Notes: generated by a model from the sequence alone, not told the origin. Positions 49,217-58,810 are shown, numbered from the stretch's first letter. The stretch is 64,000 nucleotides of DNA from Curvibacter sp. GWA2_63_95 (GCA_001795455.1 MGPB01000039.1:57745-121744), one strand, 5' to 3'. A program made the numbers and translations.

Positions 49217-50694
49217 GGTTGTCCTGCAGAAGAAGTGGGGGGCGTCGTGGTGGCGGGGGCGGCTTGCCAGCCACCGCCGAGCGCCTTGTACAGGCGCACG
49301 TGGTCGGTGCCCAGGTCGGTGAGGGTGCTGGCCACGCTGTTTTGTGCGCTCAGCAGCGTGCGCTGGGTGCTCAGCACGGTCTGGAAGTCGATCAGGCCGC
49401 TGGCGTAGCGCTGCTGGGCCAGCAGGGCGGCCAGCTCGGCCGCTGTGGCGGCGCTTTGCAGGTGCTGCAGCCGTGCGCGGTGGCCGCGCAGGGCGGCCAG
49501 GGCGTCCTCCACTTCCTGCAGCGCGGTCAGCACCGTGCTTTGGTAGCTGGCCTGGGCCTGCACCAGTGCGGCCTCTTGCGCGCGCAGGGTGGCCGCGGTG
49601 GCACCGCCATCAAACACCGGCAGGGAGACACTGGCCAGCAGGCTGCTGAGCACGCTGGCGCCGTTGGTCAGCCCTGCCAGCGTCAGGGCGCTCAGGCCCA
49701 GGGATCCCCCAATGGAAAACGTGGGGTAACGCGCCGCATCGGCCACCTGCACCCGCGCCAGGGCGGCGGCGATGCGGGCCTCTTCGGCACGCACATCGGG
49801 ACGCTGGCGCAGCGTGTCGGCCGGGAAGGCCAGCGCCAGCTGTGTGGGCGCGCTGGGAATGGGCGCGGCCGTGCCGAGCTGCTCCACCAGCGCGGTGGGG
49901 GCCTGCCCGGTCAGCACCGCCAGGCTGTGCTGGCTGGCGGCAATGCTGGCCTGCAGGGTGGGAATTTCGGCGCGGGTCTGCTCTACCGCGGTGCGGGCCT
50001 GCTCGACCTCCAGGCTGGTGGTGAGGCCGGCCTGGGCGCGCCAGTCGGTTAGTTGCAGGGTTTCTTGTTGGCTGGCCAGGTTGGTCTGGGCAATGGCCAA
50101 CTGGCTTTGCTGGCCGCGCAGTTGCAGGTAGGCCAGGGCCACCTCGGCTGCCATGGACACCTGGGCATCGGCCAGCGTGGCCTGCTGGGCCTGGGCATCG
50201 GCCTCGGTGGCATTCAGGGCCTGGCGCTTGCCGCCAAACAGGTCGGGCTCCCAGCTGGCGTCCAGGCCGGCCTTGAAGACGTTGGTGGCGGGCTGCTCAT
50301 TGGTCTGGCTGCGCTGGCCGGAGCCACTGGCGTTCAGGCTGGGCAGCAGGGCGCCTTGCTTGGCATCGCGCAGGGCGCGGGCTTGCTGCAGCGCGGCCTC
50401 GGCCTTGCGCAGGCTGGGGTTGGCTTGCAGGGCCTGGGTCACCAGGGCGGAGAGCTGGGCGTCGTTGAACGTATCCCACCACTGGGCCAGGTTGCCGGGC
50501 GTGGTGCTGCTGGCTTGCGACCAACTGGAAGGAATGGGGAGGGCCGCTAGGGGCTGGGTGTCGGGCGTGGCGGGAGCCGCCTGGCTGCCCAGCGTGGCCA
50601 AGGCCAGCAGGCAGGCCGCGGCACCGTGGCGCAGCCGCGGGCGGTGGAAGAGGGAAAGGGCGTGAGGTGGCATGGTCCTGATGGTGCGGGCCAC
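49213..50694 (-). CDS. Outer-membrane factor (TolC/NodT type) of the MacAB-like exporter
   Basis: 493 residues. Signal peptide (GAAACLLALATLGSQAAPA, no clear lipobox) and two homologous OEP halves: SALVTQALQANPSLRKAEAA through SWEPDLFGGKRQALNATEAD, and PDVRAEEARIAAALARVQVA through VLTALQEVEDALAALRGHRA. Forms the trimeric outer-membrane channel. The start may be GTG 50694 (GAAGG 8 bases upstream) or ATG 50673. First gene of the operon OMF-adaptor-ATPase-permease; all junctions overlap or nearly so. Confidence 0.92.
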   Translation of the reverse strand: MARTIRTMPPHALSLFHRPRLRHGAAACLLALATLGSQAAPATPDTQPLAALPIPSSWSQASSTTPGNLAQWWDTFNDAQLSALVTQALQANPSLRKAEAALQQARALRDAKQGALLPSLNASGSGQRSQTNEQPATNVFKAGLDASWEPDLFGGKRQALNATEADAQAQQATLADAQVSMAAEVALAYLQLRGQQSQLAIAQTNLASQQETLQLTDWRAQAGLTTSLEVEQARTAVEQTRAEIPTLQASIAASQHSLAVLTGQAPTALVEQLGTAAPIPSAPTQLALAFPADTLRQRPDVRAEEARIAAALARVQVADAARYPTFSIGGSLGLSALTLAGLTNGASVLSSLLASVSLPVFDGGATAATLRAQEAALVQAQASYQSTVLTALQEVEDALAALRGHRARLQHLQSAATAAELAALLAQQRYASGLIDFQTVLSTQRTLLSAQNSVASTLTDLGTDHVRLYKALGGGWQAAPATTTPPTSSAGQP

Positions 50695-50775
50695 GGGTGT
50701 CGCCTTCGTGCCCTGTGTGTAAAGACCGGTAAAGACGGCACAACGCCGGGTCCACGGCGTGTGGCCTGGCGCAGA

Positions 50776-50838
50776 GTTGCTATAAATTCAGGAGCTGCTT
50801 TCGCAGCATCCACGGGGGCTAGAGGCCAAAATTATGCT
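50776..50838 (-). repeat. Family A interspersed repeat, copy 11
   Basis: Between the efflux operon and the EF-hand gene. Plus strand: GTTGCTATAAATTCAGGAGC, TGCTTTCGCAGCATCCACGG, GGCTAGAGGCCAAAATTATG. The EF-hand gene stop (TTA, 50832-50834) falls inside the repeat. Confidence 0.9.
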
Positions 50839-51677
50839 GAAGTGCTGAGGGTGGACGTACTCTCGGTCAGCCCCTCGGCCACCTGGGCGTAGATCTTTTG
50901 GGCCAGCTCGGCGATTTGCTGGTTGGTGGCGGTGGTGCTGCTGGCATCACGGTTGCTGCTGAGGCTGGCAATGGCCTCCTTGAGCTCGCCCACCATGCGT
51001 TCCACCTCGGATACGGTGCCGTCGCGGTTGGTGTCCAGCGCGTCGTAGGTTGTGTCACTGGACGAGGCGCCCTGTGCCCCGCCGGGACCGCCGGGGCCAC
51101 CCGCAGGCGGTGGGCCCTTGGGGCCATCGCCGCCCTGGGCACGTTGGGCGTCTTCGGGGGGGCGGCCAGCCTCAAATTCGGTTTGGGTGAGCTGGCCGTC
51201 GCCGTCGGTGTCGAGCTTGGCAAAGTCCTGGCTCACGTCCTGGCCGGTGTCTTCTTTGATCTTGTCGGTCAGCACTTGCAGCTCGTCTTGGCTGACCGAG
51301 CCGTCGCCATCGGTGTCCACCTTGGCAAACAGGTCGTCCTGGCTGCCACCACTGCCACCCATGCCGCGGGACTGGGCAAACTCCATGGTGCTGGCCGGTG
51401 GCTGCATCAGGGCTTTCATGCCCGCATCCAGCTCATCACTGGAGAGGCTGCCGTCGCTGTTGCTGTCCATTTGGGTGAACAGTTCCTTGGCGTCGCCCAG
51501 GCTGGCGCCGGTTTTTTCGCTGATGTCGCTCAGCATGGTGCCGAGCTCGGTCTGGTCGACGCCGCCGCTGCCGTCGGCATCCACTTTGGCGAACATCTTG
51601 GCCTGGTGCTGGCTGCGTTGGGTGTTGAGGGCAGCCCAGACGTTGCTGGAACTGCTCACCCCGCTGATGGTGCTCAT
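50832..51677 (-). CDS. EF-hand calcium-binding protein with five loops (XopAW-like)
   Basis: 281 residues. Five canonical EF-hand loops: DADGSGGVDQTE, DSNSDGSLSSDE, DTDGDGSVSQDE, DTDGDGQLTQTE and DTNRDGTVSEVE. Between loops four and five is a Gly/Pro-rich stretch. No Sec signal peptide; the Ser-rich N-terminus (MSTISGVSSSSNVWAALNTQ) is like that of XopAW-type secreted effectors, though no secretion genes are nearby. Start ATG 51677 has AAGGAAG at proper spacing. Divergent from the two-component system. Its last codons lie in a family A repeat. Confidence 0.88.
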   Translation of the reverse strand: MSTISGVSSSSNVWAALNTQRSQHQAKMFAKVDADGSGGVDQTELGTMLSDISEKTGASLGDAKELFTQMDSNSDGSLSSDELDAGMKALMQPPASTMEFAQSRGMGGSGGSQDDLFAKVDTDGDGSVSQDELQVLTDKIKEDTGQDVSQDFAKLDTDGDGQLTQTEFEAGRPPEDAQRAQGGDGPKGPPPAGGPGGPGGAQGASSSDTTYDALDTNRDGTVSEVERMVGELKEAIASLSSNRDASSTTATNQQIAELAQKIYAQVAEGLTESTSTLSTSA

Positions 51678-51894
51678 GGTCACTTCCTTTCTGGATGGTG
51701 GTGGTTGGTGCCACCGATTCTTGGCAGCGCAGGTATCGCGGGTTTGTCGTCTGTGTACCAAGGCTGGTACATAAGCCCATCCGAGGCGTGCAACTGGGGG
51801 GCGCTTGGCGGCCAATTCAGGGGTTCAGGCGGAGGGGCTTTTTTTACACTGGATGGGCCGCTCGGACTGTCTCCCCGGCCGCCAGGACCGCCCC

Positions 51895-52635
51895 ATGAGC
51901 ACCAAAACCTCCATCCTCCTCGTTGACGACGACGTCGACATCACCGCGCTGCTGGGTGAATACCTGGCGCGCTTCAACTTCGAGGTGCACACCGCTTTTG
52001 ACGCCGACAGCATGCGCCAGCAGCTCGCACGCCAGCGTGTGGACCTGGTGGTGCTGGATGTGATGCTGCCCGGTACCGACGGGCTGACGCTGTCACGCGA
52101 GATTCGCGAGCGTTCGCAGATTCCCGTCATCATGCTGACCGCGCGCACCACCACCTTCGACCGCATCATGGGGCTGGAGAACGGCGCTGATGACTACATG
52201 GGCAAGCCCTTTGAGCCGCGCGAGCTGGTAGCCCGCATCCACACCGTGCTGCGTCGTGCGCTGGGCACCAAGGACAGCATGCCCATCCTGGCGCGCAGCG
52301 AAGTGGTTTGTTTTGACGGCTGGGAGCTGCACCGCGATGAACGCAACCTGGTGTCGCCCACGGGGCTGGTGGTGCCCTTGTCCAACGCCGAATTCCGCCT
52401 GCTCACCACCTTTTTGCAAACCCCGCGACGCCTGTTCAGCCGTGACCAGCTCATGGAGCAGGCCCGCGGCCGCGCCATGGATGCCTTTGAGCGCAGCATC
52501 GACTTGCTGGTCTCGCGCCTGCGGCAAAAGCTGGCCGACGACCCCGACCAGCCTTCCATGATCAAGACCGTGCGCGGTGCGGGTTATCTGTTCAATGTGC
52601 AGTCGGTGCAGGGGCGCATGGCGTGGCGGGCCTGA
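51895..52635 (+). CDS. OmpR-family response regulator
   Basis: 246 residues. The receiver domain has the acidic pocket LLVDDDVDI (Asp11-13), phospho-acceptor Asp55 in VVLDVMLPGTDG, switch Thr in VIMLTART and the conserved Lys in GKPFEPREL. The C-terminal winged helix ends in SIDLLVSRLRQKLADDPDQP and IKTVRGAGYLF. ATG 51895 gives the normal start. It overlaps the kinase gene by 13 bases. Divergent from the EF-hand gene. Confidence 0.95.
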   Translation: MSTKTSILLVDDDVDITALLGEYLARFNFEVHTAFDADSMRQQLARQRVDLVVLDVMLPGTDGLTLSREIRERSQIPVIMLTARTTTFDRIMGLENGADDYMGKPFEPRELVARIHTVLRRALGTKDSMPILARSEVVCFDGWELHRDERNLVSPTGLVVPLSNAEFRLLTTFLQTPRRLFSRDQLMEQARGRAMDAFERSIDLLVSRLRQKLADDPDQPSMIKTVRGAGYLFNVQSVQGRMAWRA

Positions 52636-53810
52636 AGACACGAAGCCGCGCCCTGGTGGCCCGTGCGGGCGCGCTGGTGCAGCGTTGCCTGCCGGCCAGT
52701 CTGTTTGGCCGCCTGGCCTGGCTGTTGGGCCTGACGGTGCTGTTTAGCCACGTGCTGGCGCTGACGCTGATGTTTGAAATGCGGCCCGACATGCGCCCGG
52801 ACCTGCGGGCCAACGGGCCGCTGCCCGGCCCACCGCCGGGCGCACTGCACTGGGGCGGGGCTGCGCCTCCACCGCCGCCCCCATACCTGGACCCATCGGA
52901 CGACCGCCACCACGGTGGACCGCCGCCGGTGGGGCTGCTGCTGGACATTGCGGTGCGTTTGGGGGCGCTGCTGCTGGCGGCCTGGGTGGCGGCGCGGTGG
53001 TTGTCGGACCCGGTGCGCCGCCTGGCCGCTGCGGCCAGCGAGCTGGGCCACAACATCCACCGTGCACCGCTGCCTGAGTCGGGCTCGCTGGAGTGCCGCG
53101 AGGCCACGCGCGTGTTCAACCAGATGCAGCAGCACATCCGCGCCCAACTGGCGCAGCGCGACCAGTTTGTGGCGGCGGTATCACACGACTTGCGCACGCC
53201 GCTCACCCGTCTGGCGCTGCGCGTGGAGTCCTTGTCGGACGCGCAGGAACGCCAGCGCTTTGGACGGGACATCGCCGAGATGGACACCATGATTCGCGCC
53301 ACGCTGGACTACCTGCGCGGCGCGGCGGATGCCGAGCCCTGGGTGACGCTGGACCTGGCCGCACTGGTGAACAGCCTGGTGGAAGATCAGCAGGAGGCTG
53401 GCCACGATGTGGTCGTTGAGCCCGGGGAGGGGCCGCCGATAGCCCCGCTTCGGGCGCAGGCCTCGGCCTTGCGCCGCTGCATCAGCAACCTGCTGGACAA
53501 CGCCGCCCGCTACGCTGGCGGTGCCCAGGTGCGGTTGACAGAGGATGCACAGGGCGTGCGCGTGACGGTGCTGGACCGCGGCCCCGGCATCCCCGAGAGT
53601 GAGTTGGCGCAGGTGCTGCAGCCGTTTTACCGGGTCGAGGCTTCCCGCAACCGCAACACCGGCGGAGTTGGGCTGGGCCTGGCCTCAGCCAGTGACATTG
53701 CGCGCCAACACGGCGGCAGCCTGCAGCTCAGCAACCGCATGGGTGGCGGCTTGCAGGCGGAACTGTGCGTGCCCCGCCGGGCCCTCGACGCAAAAACGCT
53801 ATTGAATTAG
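52623..53810 (+). CDS. Sensor histidine kinase (EnvZ-like), partner of the upstream response regulator
   Basis: 395 residues from GTG 52623. First membrane helix at LAWLLGLTVLFSHVLALTLM, then a short periplasmic segment rich in proline (PLPGPPPGALHWGG, PPPPPP), a second helix at GLLLDIAVRLGALLLAAWVA, HAMP, and the HisKA box VAAVSHDLRTPLTRLALRV with the phospho-accepting His. ATPase motifs: NLLDNAARYAGG (N), DRGPGIPE (G1), GGVGLGLASA (G2). The signal is unknown; the small Pro-rich sensor region argues against a large ligand. The stop TAG lies in a family A repeat. Confidence 0.93.
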   Translation: MAGLKTRSRALVARAGALVQRCLPASLFGRLAWLLGLTVLFSHVLALTLMFEMRPDMRPDLRANGPLPGPPPGALHWGGAAPPPPPPYLDPSDDRHHGGPPPVGLLLDIAVRLGALLLAAWVAARWLSDPVRRLAAAASELGHNIHRAPLPESGSLECREATRVFNQMQQHIRAQLAQRDQFVAAVSHDLRTPLTRLALRVESLSDAQERQRFGRDIAEMDTMIRATLDYLRGAADAEPWVTLDLAALVNSLVEDQQEAGHDVVVEPGEGPPIAPLRAQASALRRCISNLLDNAARYAGGAQVRLTEDAQGVRVTVLDRGPGIPESELAQVLQPFYRVEASRNRNTGGVGLGLASASDIARQHGGSLQLSNRMGGGLQAELCVPRRALDAKTLLN

Positions 53811-53852
53811 GAGCTGCTCGCGCATACTCCACGGGGGCTAGGTGGCGATTTA
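53796..53852 (-). repeat. Family A interspersed repeat, copy 12
   Basis: Lies across the convergent ends of the histidine kinase and DUF1653 genes and supplies both stop codons (TAG 53808-53810, TTA 53850-53852). Plus strand: CGCTATTGAATTAGGAGCTG, CTCGCGCATACTCCACGGGG, GCTAGGTGGCGATTTAG. Confidence 0.9.
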
Positions 53853-54089
53853 GTCCCCAATCCGGGTAAAACGCGGTTGGGCCACGCCCTCTATCACCAC
53901 GGTTTCCAGAAACATGGCAGCCGGGCGCACCCACAGGCCCATTTCGCCATACAGCGCACGGTACAAGGTCATGGGCTCCAGCGTTTCGCTGTGGCGCACG
54001 GTGTCCAGCACCTGGTATTCCATGCCCTTGTAATGGCGGTAGCGGCCGGTAGGGGTGGTAACTAAAGGGGGGAGTTTTTCTTCGCTCAT
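53850..54089 (-). CDS. DUF1653 domain protein
   Basis: 79 residues matching the DUF1653 pattern: GRYRHYKGMEYQVLDTVRHS, LEPMTLYRALYGEMGLWVRP, AAMFLETVVIEGVAQPRF. A small all-beta protein of unknown role, with a strongly conserved YRHYKG-x-Y-x-V motif. Divergent from the RsmB-like gene with 16 bases between starts. Its stop lies in the preceding repeat. Confidence 0.92.
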   Translation of the reverse strand: MSEEKLPPLVTTPTGRYRHYKGMEYQVLDTVRHSETLEPMTLYRALYGEMGLWVRPAAMFLETVVIEGVAQPRFTRIGD

Positions 54090-54105
54090 GGGACAATCCT
54101 AGGCT

Positions 54106-55377
54106 ATGCATCCAAAAGCCCTGCTTGACGCCTGTTCCGAATTGGTTCGGCTCGTCCTTAAATTTGACCACCCTGCGGACGCCATCGTCTCGCGTTTCTT
54201 CCGTGACAACCGCGGCCTGGGCCCGCGCGAGCGTGCCACCCTGGCCGAAACCGCCTACACCGTGCTGCGCAAAAAGCTGCTGTTTGACCACCTGGCCCCC
54301 AGCGGCAGTGGCCCCAAAGAGCGCCGTATGGCCATTCTGGGCTTTTATGGCCCAGGCGACTTTCTGCGCAGCGCGCTGACCGACCAGGAAAAAAACTGGT
54401 TGGACCAGTGTGAGAAGGTCCAGCCCGCCGACCTGATGGAGCGCCACCGCCACAACCTGCCCGAATGGCTGGTGCAGCCGCTCAAAGACCAGTTGGGCGA
54501 CGAATTCTGGCCGCTGGTGGAGCACCTGAACCTGGGCGCGGGCCTGGATTTGCGGGTCAACACCTTCAAGGCCAAGCGTGCCGATGTGCAAAAAGAGCTG
54601 CAACAGGCCGGCATCAAGGCGGTGCCCACGCCGTACTCCCCCTGGGGCCTGCGCATTGCCGGCAAGCCGGCACTGAACAAGAACGAGGCCTTTGTGCGCG
54701 GCGATTTTGAGGTGCAGGACGAGGGCTCCCAACTGCTGGCCATGCTGCTGGACGCCAAGCGCGGCGAAATGGTGGTGGACTTTTGTGCCGGTGCCGGCGG
54801 CAAAACCCTGGCCATTGGTGCCGCCATGCGCAGCACCGGCCGCCTGTACGCTTTTGACACCTCGGCCCACCGCCTGGATTCGTTCAAGCCGCGCATGGCC
54901 CGCAGCGGCCTCTCCAATGTGCACCCTGCGGCCATCGCCCACGAGCGCGACGACCGCGTGAAGCGCCTTTCCGGCAAGATGGACCGGGTGCTGGTGGATG
55001 CGCCGTGTACCGGTATGGGCACCTTGCGCCGTAACCCGGACTTGAAATGGCGCCAAAACCTCCAAGCTGTAGAGGAAATGGCGGTCAAGCAGGCCGCCAT
55101 CCTGCAAAGTGCCGCGCGCATGGTGAAGTCCGGCGGACGTCTGGTCTACGCGACTTGCAGCGTGTTGCCCCAGGAGAACGAGGCGATTGCTGCGGCCTTT
55201 GCCGCCGCCAACCCCGATTTTGTAGCCCTGCCTGCAGGCGAGGTGCTGGCCGGCTTGAAGGTGGAGAACGCACCAAGCCTGTGCGCTGGTGGCGAAGACG
55301 GCCAACTCTACCTGCGCCTGTGGCCGCATCGTCATGCCACGGATGGATTTTTTGCGGCAGTTTGGCAAAAGAAGTGA
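54106..55377 (+). CDS. RsmB/NOP-family rRNA (cytosine-5) methyltransferase
   Basis: 423 residues. N-terminal NusB/FMU-like helical part (KALLDACSELVRLVLKFDHP), a PUA-like connector and a Rossmann methyltransferase: VVDFCAGAGGKTLAIGAAM binds SAM, and the two catalytic cysteines are in VLVDAPCTGMGTLRRNPDLK and LVYATCSVLPQENEAI. Acts on 16S rRNA or another RNA; the exact target (RsmB or a paralogue) cannot be settled from sequence. Confidence 0.93.
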   Translation: MHPKALLDACSELVRLVLKFDHPADAIVSRFFRDNRGLGPRERATLAETAYTVLRKKLLFDHLAPSGSGPKERRMAILGFYGPGDFLRSALTDQEKNWLDQCEKVQPADLMERHRHNLPEWLVQPLKDQLGDEFWPLVEHLNLGAGLDLRVNTFKAKRADVQKELQQAGIKAVPTPYSPWGLRIAGKPALNKNEAFVRGDFEVQDEGSQLLAMLLDAKRGEMVVDFCAGAGGKTLAIGAAMRSTGRLYAFDTSAHRLDSFKPRMARSGLSNVHPAAIAHERDDRVKRLSGKMDRVLVDAPCTGMGTLRRNPDLKWRQNLQAVEEMAVKQAAILQSAARMVKSGGRLVYATCSVLPQENEAIAAAFAAANPDFVALPAGEVLAGLKVENAPSLCAGGEDGQLYLRLWPHRHATDGFFAAVWQKK

Positions 55378-55389
55378 AATAGTTGATGA

Positions 55390-55409
55390 AAGTTAATGTT
55401 TTTTAACTT
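55390..55409. promoter_or_regulatory. Palindrome upstream of the desaturase, candidate operator
   Basis: AAGTTAA (55390-55396) and TTAACTT (55403-55409) around TGTTTT, in an A/T-rich promoter region starting right after the RsmB-like stop and 116 bases before the desaturase ATG. A membrane-fluidity repressor site is one possibility; nothing identifies the protein. Confidence 0.45.
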
Positions 55410-55524
55410 CCATTTGAATTAACTAGCCAAAAAAGACTGCAGCCCCTAAAATCTGGGGTGTACAGGGGCGCACGTCGCCCCTGACTCATAACTAACCAAA
55501 CCTCGTTGAGAGATTGAATTGACT

Positions 55525-56739
55525 ATGTTGTTACCTGATTGGGCTGTGCTGAACGCAGCAATTGAGTGGCTGGCCCATGGCATGTGGAACATCACATGGT
55601 GGCAAATTGTGTTGTTTGCACTGGCCATGACACACGTCACCATGATCAGCGTGACGGTGTTCCTGCACCGCCACCAGGCGCACCGCGCCCTGGACCTGCA
55701 CCCCATCGCATCGCACTTTTTCCGGTTTTGGCTGTGGCTGACCACCGGTCAGGTGACCAAAGAGTGGGCTTCCATCCACCGCAAGCACCACGCCAAGTGC
55801 GAGCAGGCCGAAGATCCCCACAGCCCGCATGTGTACGGCATCAAGACCGTGTTGCTCAAGGGCGCCGAGCTCTACCGTGCGGAATCCAAGAACAAGGAAA
55901 CCATGGCCCGTTTCGGCCACGGCACGCCCGATGACTGGATCGAGCGCAACCTGTACACCCGCTACTCCTGGCAGGGCGTGGGTCTGATGATGATCATCGA
56001 CCTGTACCTGTTTGGCGCCGCTGGCTTGGCGGTTTGGGCCCTGCAAATGGCGTGGACACCGATTACCGCGGCCGGCATCATCAACGGTGCCGCCCACTAC
56101 TGGGGTTACCGCAATTTCGAGGCGCCTGATGCCTCCACCAACATCTCGCCCTGGGGCATCATCATTGCCGGTGAAGAGTTGCACAACAACCACCACACCT
56201 ACCCGACCTCTGCCAAGCTGTCGGTCAAGCCCTACGAGTTTGATATTGGCTGGATGTACATCACCATCATGCAAGCGGTGGGTTTGGCCAAGGTCAAGAA
56301 GACTCCCCCCAAGGCTGCATATGGCGACATTCGCCCTGTGGCGGACGAGAAGACGCTGGAAGCATTGATTGCCAACCGTTACGAGATCATGGCTGCGTAC
56401 GCCAAGGGCGTGCGCCAAGCGGCCCGTGACGAGTTTGAGTCGGTCAAGGCCCGTAGCGCTGACGCTGCCGTGGTGAAAGCTGCCAAGCGCTGGATGCACC
56501 GTGACGAAGAAAAAGTGCCTGCTGCTGCTGCACCTCAACTGGCTCAGGCCCGTGCCGTATCCCCGGTGCTGGACAAGATGGTCACCATGCGCGAAGAGTT
56601 GCGTCAGATGTGGCTCAACACGCACGTGTCGCGTGAGCAACTGGCCAAGGACCTGCAAGCCTGGTGCCACCGCGCTGAAGAGAGCGGCATTACTGCGCTG
56701 CGCGAGTTCTCCATGAAGCTGCGGGCTGCGCACGTTTAA
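55525..56739 (+). CDS. Fatty acid desaturase (acyl-lipid/acyl-CoA delta9-type)
   Basis: 404-residue integral membrane di-iron enzyme that introduces a cis double bond into fatty acyl chains. Three histidine boxes are intact: FLHRHQAHR, SIHRKHHAKCE and GEELHNNHHTYP. Membrane helices surround them (ITWWQIVLFALAMTHVTMIS; GLMMIIDLYLFGAAGLAVWA). The C-terminal ~120 residues are charged and helical, longer than in minimal desaturases. Start ATG 55525; TTG 55519, closer to a GAGAGA sequence, is possible. A palindrome lies in the promoter and a strong terminator follows. Confidence 0.92.
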   Translation: MLLPDWAVLNAAIEWLAHGMWNITWWQIVLFALAMTHVTMISVTVFLHRHQAHRALDLHPIASHFFRFWLWLTTGQVTKEWASIHRKHHAKCEQAEDPHSPHVYGIKTVLLKGAELYRAESKNKETMARFGHGTPDDWIERNLYTRYSWQGVGLMMIIDLYLFGAAGLAVWALQMAWTPITAAGIINGAAHYWGYRNFEAPDASTNISPWGIIIAGEELHNNHHTYPTSAKLSVKPYEFDIGWMYITIMQAVGLAKVKKTPPKAAYGDIRPVADEKTLEALIANRYEIMAAYAKGVRQAARDEFESVKARSADAAVVKAAKRWMHRDEEKVPAAAAPQLAQARAVSPVLDKMVTMREELRQMWLNTHVSREQLAKDLQAWCHRAEESGITALREFSMKLRAAHV

Positions 56740-56762
56740 GAACGTCCTTTTGCTTCTTCCGA

Positions 56763-56787
56763 AAGCCCGCCTTGTGCGGGCTTTTTT
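56763..56787 (+). terminator. Rho-independent terminator after the desaturase
   Basis: AAGCCCGC and GCGGGCTT around CTTGT, followed by TTTT, 23 bases after the desaturase stop. A near-identical hairpin in inverted orientation ends rpmG at 57029-57056. Confidence 0.9.
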
Positions 56788-56887
56788 ATGCGTGTTTGGT
56801 TTTGTCGCTTGAGGCCTTTCGCGGGCTCCAGAGCAGCCGGGGTGGTATTGCAGCAAAGTTTTGAGTGGCTGTCGCGTACCAATTGCT

Positions 56888-56985
56888 CCAGCAGCAGGCA
56901 GGGCTTGGGTGTCCTGCGTAGGTCAAGGAGGAGCCCGAAGGGCGGGGGACACGAAGCAGGGCGCCGAAGCCCTGCCTGCTGCTGG
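56888..56985 (+). repeat. Family B hairpin element, copy 3
   Basis: 30-base arms 56888-56917 and 56956-56985 complement each other at 27 positions; they read CCAGCAGCAGGCAGGGCTT at the base of the stem. The core 56921-56954 is GGTCAAGGAGGAGCCCG, AAG, GGCGGGGGACACGA. The arms are unrelated to those of copies 1 and 2. The element lies between two inverted terminators; the rest of 56788-57028 holds no gene. Confidence 0.9.
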
Positions 56986-57028
56986 CGAAAGAAATGCCCC
57001 ACGATCAAGCATCCCAAAGCACAGACGT

Positions 57029-57056
57029 AAAAAAACCCGCACAAGGCGGGCTTTTT
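57029..57056 (-). terminator. Rho-independent terminator of rpmB-rpmG
   Basis: On the minus strand AAAGCCCGC, CTTGT, GCGGG, then a run of seven T, 21 bases after the rpmG stop. Same loop as the terminator at 56763-56787, so one probably arose by copying of the other. Confidence 0.88.
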
Positions 57057-57076
57057 GAGGACCGGAAGAACCTGAA

Positions 57077-57247
57077 TTACTTCAGCTTCATTTCCTTGTA
57101 GTCCACATGCTTGCGAGCAACGGGATCAAATTTCTTGATCAGCATCTTCTCGGGCATGGTTTTCTTGTTCTTGTCGGTCGTGTAGAAGTGACCGGTACCA
57201 GCTGTGGATTCCAGCTTGATTTTTTCGCGTCCGCCTTTGGTTGCCAT
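57077..57247 (-). CDS. rpmG: 50S ribosomal protein L33
   Basis: 56 residues: [20 protein letters not shown], then [20 protein letters not shown] and [16 protein letters not shown]. The form without zinc-binding cysteines, as usual in proteobacteria. Start ATG 57247, 13 bases after the rpmB stop; operon rpmB-rpmG. Terminator immediately downstream. Confidence 0.97.
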   Translation of the reverse strand: MATKGGREKIKLESTAGTGHFYTTDKNKKTMPEKMLIKKFDPVARKHVDYKEMKLK

Positions 57248-57260
57248 GGTGCTCTACTCC

Positions 57261-57494
57261 TTAAGCTTGACCACGTGCGCGCAGATCGGCGAGCACAGAA
57301 TCGATACCGTTTTTGTCGATCAAACGCAAACCGGCGTTTGAAATGCGCAGACGCACCCAGCGGTTTTCAGTCTCGACCCAGAAACGGCGGTATTGCAGGT
57401 TCGGCAGGAACCGGCGCTTGGTTTTGTTGTTGGCGTGGGAAACATTGTTTCCGACCATTGGGCCTTTGCCCGTTACTTCACATACGCGTGCCAT
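57261..57494 (-). CDS. rpmB: 50S ribosomal protein L28
   Basis: 77 residues, standard length: [39 protein letters not shown] and [20 protein letters not shown]. First gene of the rpmB-rpmG operon. The promoter is probably at 57687-57716, giving a leader of nearly 190 bases that may carry regulation. Confidence 0.97.
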   Translation of the reverse strand: MARVCEVTGKGPMVGNNVSHANNKTKRRFLPNLQYRRFWVETENRWVRLRISNAGLRLIDKNGIDSVLADLRARGQA

Positions 57495-57686
57495 GTGGAC
57501 ACTCCGATATAAACGGTTTTCACTGTCGATCCAAACGGCTTGAAAAACAAACCCGTCCGATCTCGCTCAAACCTCACCTCGCCATGAAAAAGGGTGGCGG
57601 TAACCCCCCGCCAAGGTCATTGGCGGAACTCACAGAGCGCCCGAAAAAGGCAAGCCCCTCACGGGGCGAACTCAGCAAAGCCTTGG

Positions 57687-57716
57687 ATTATAGCGGTTTT
57701 GGCCCGGAGGGCGCAA
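57687..57716 (-). promoter_or_regulatory. Probable sigma-70 promoter of rpmB-rpmG
   Basis: Minus strand: TATAAT (57687-57692) preceded at 18 bases by TTGCGC. The leader from here to rpmB includes a GCCCC/GGGGC hairpin near 57653-57667. The promoter abuts the trxB stop. Confidence 0.5.
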
Positions 57717-57721
57717 ATGGC

Positions 57722-58795
<1,074 letters not shown>

Positions 58796-58810
58796 TCAGG
58801 AACCAGATCA

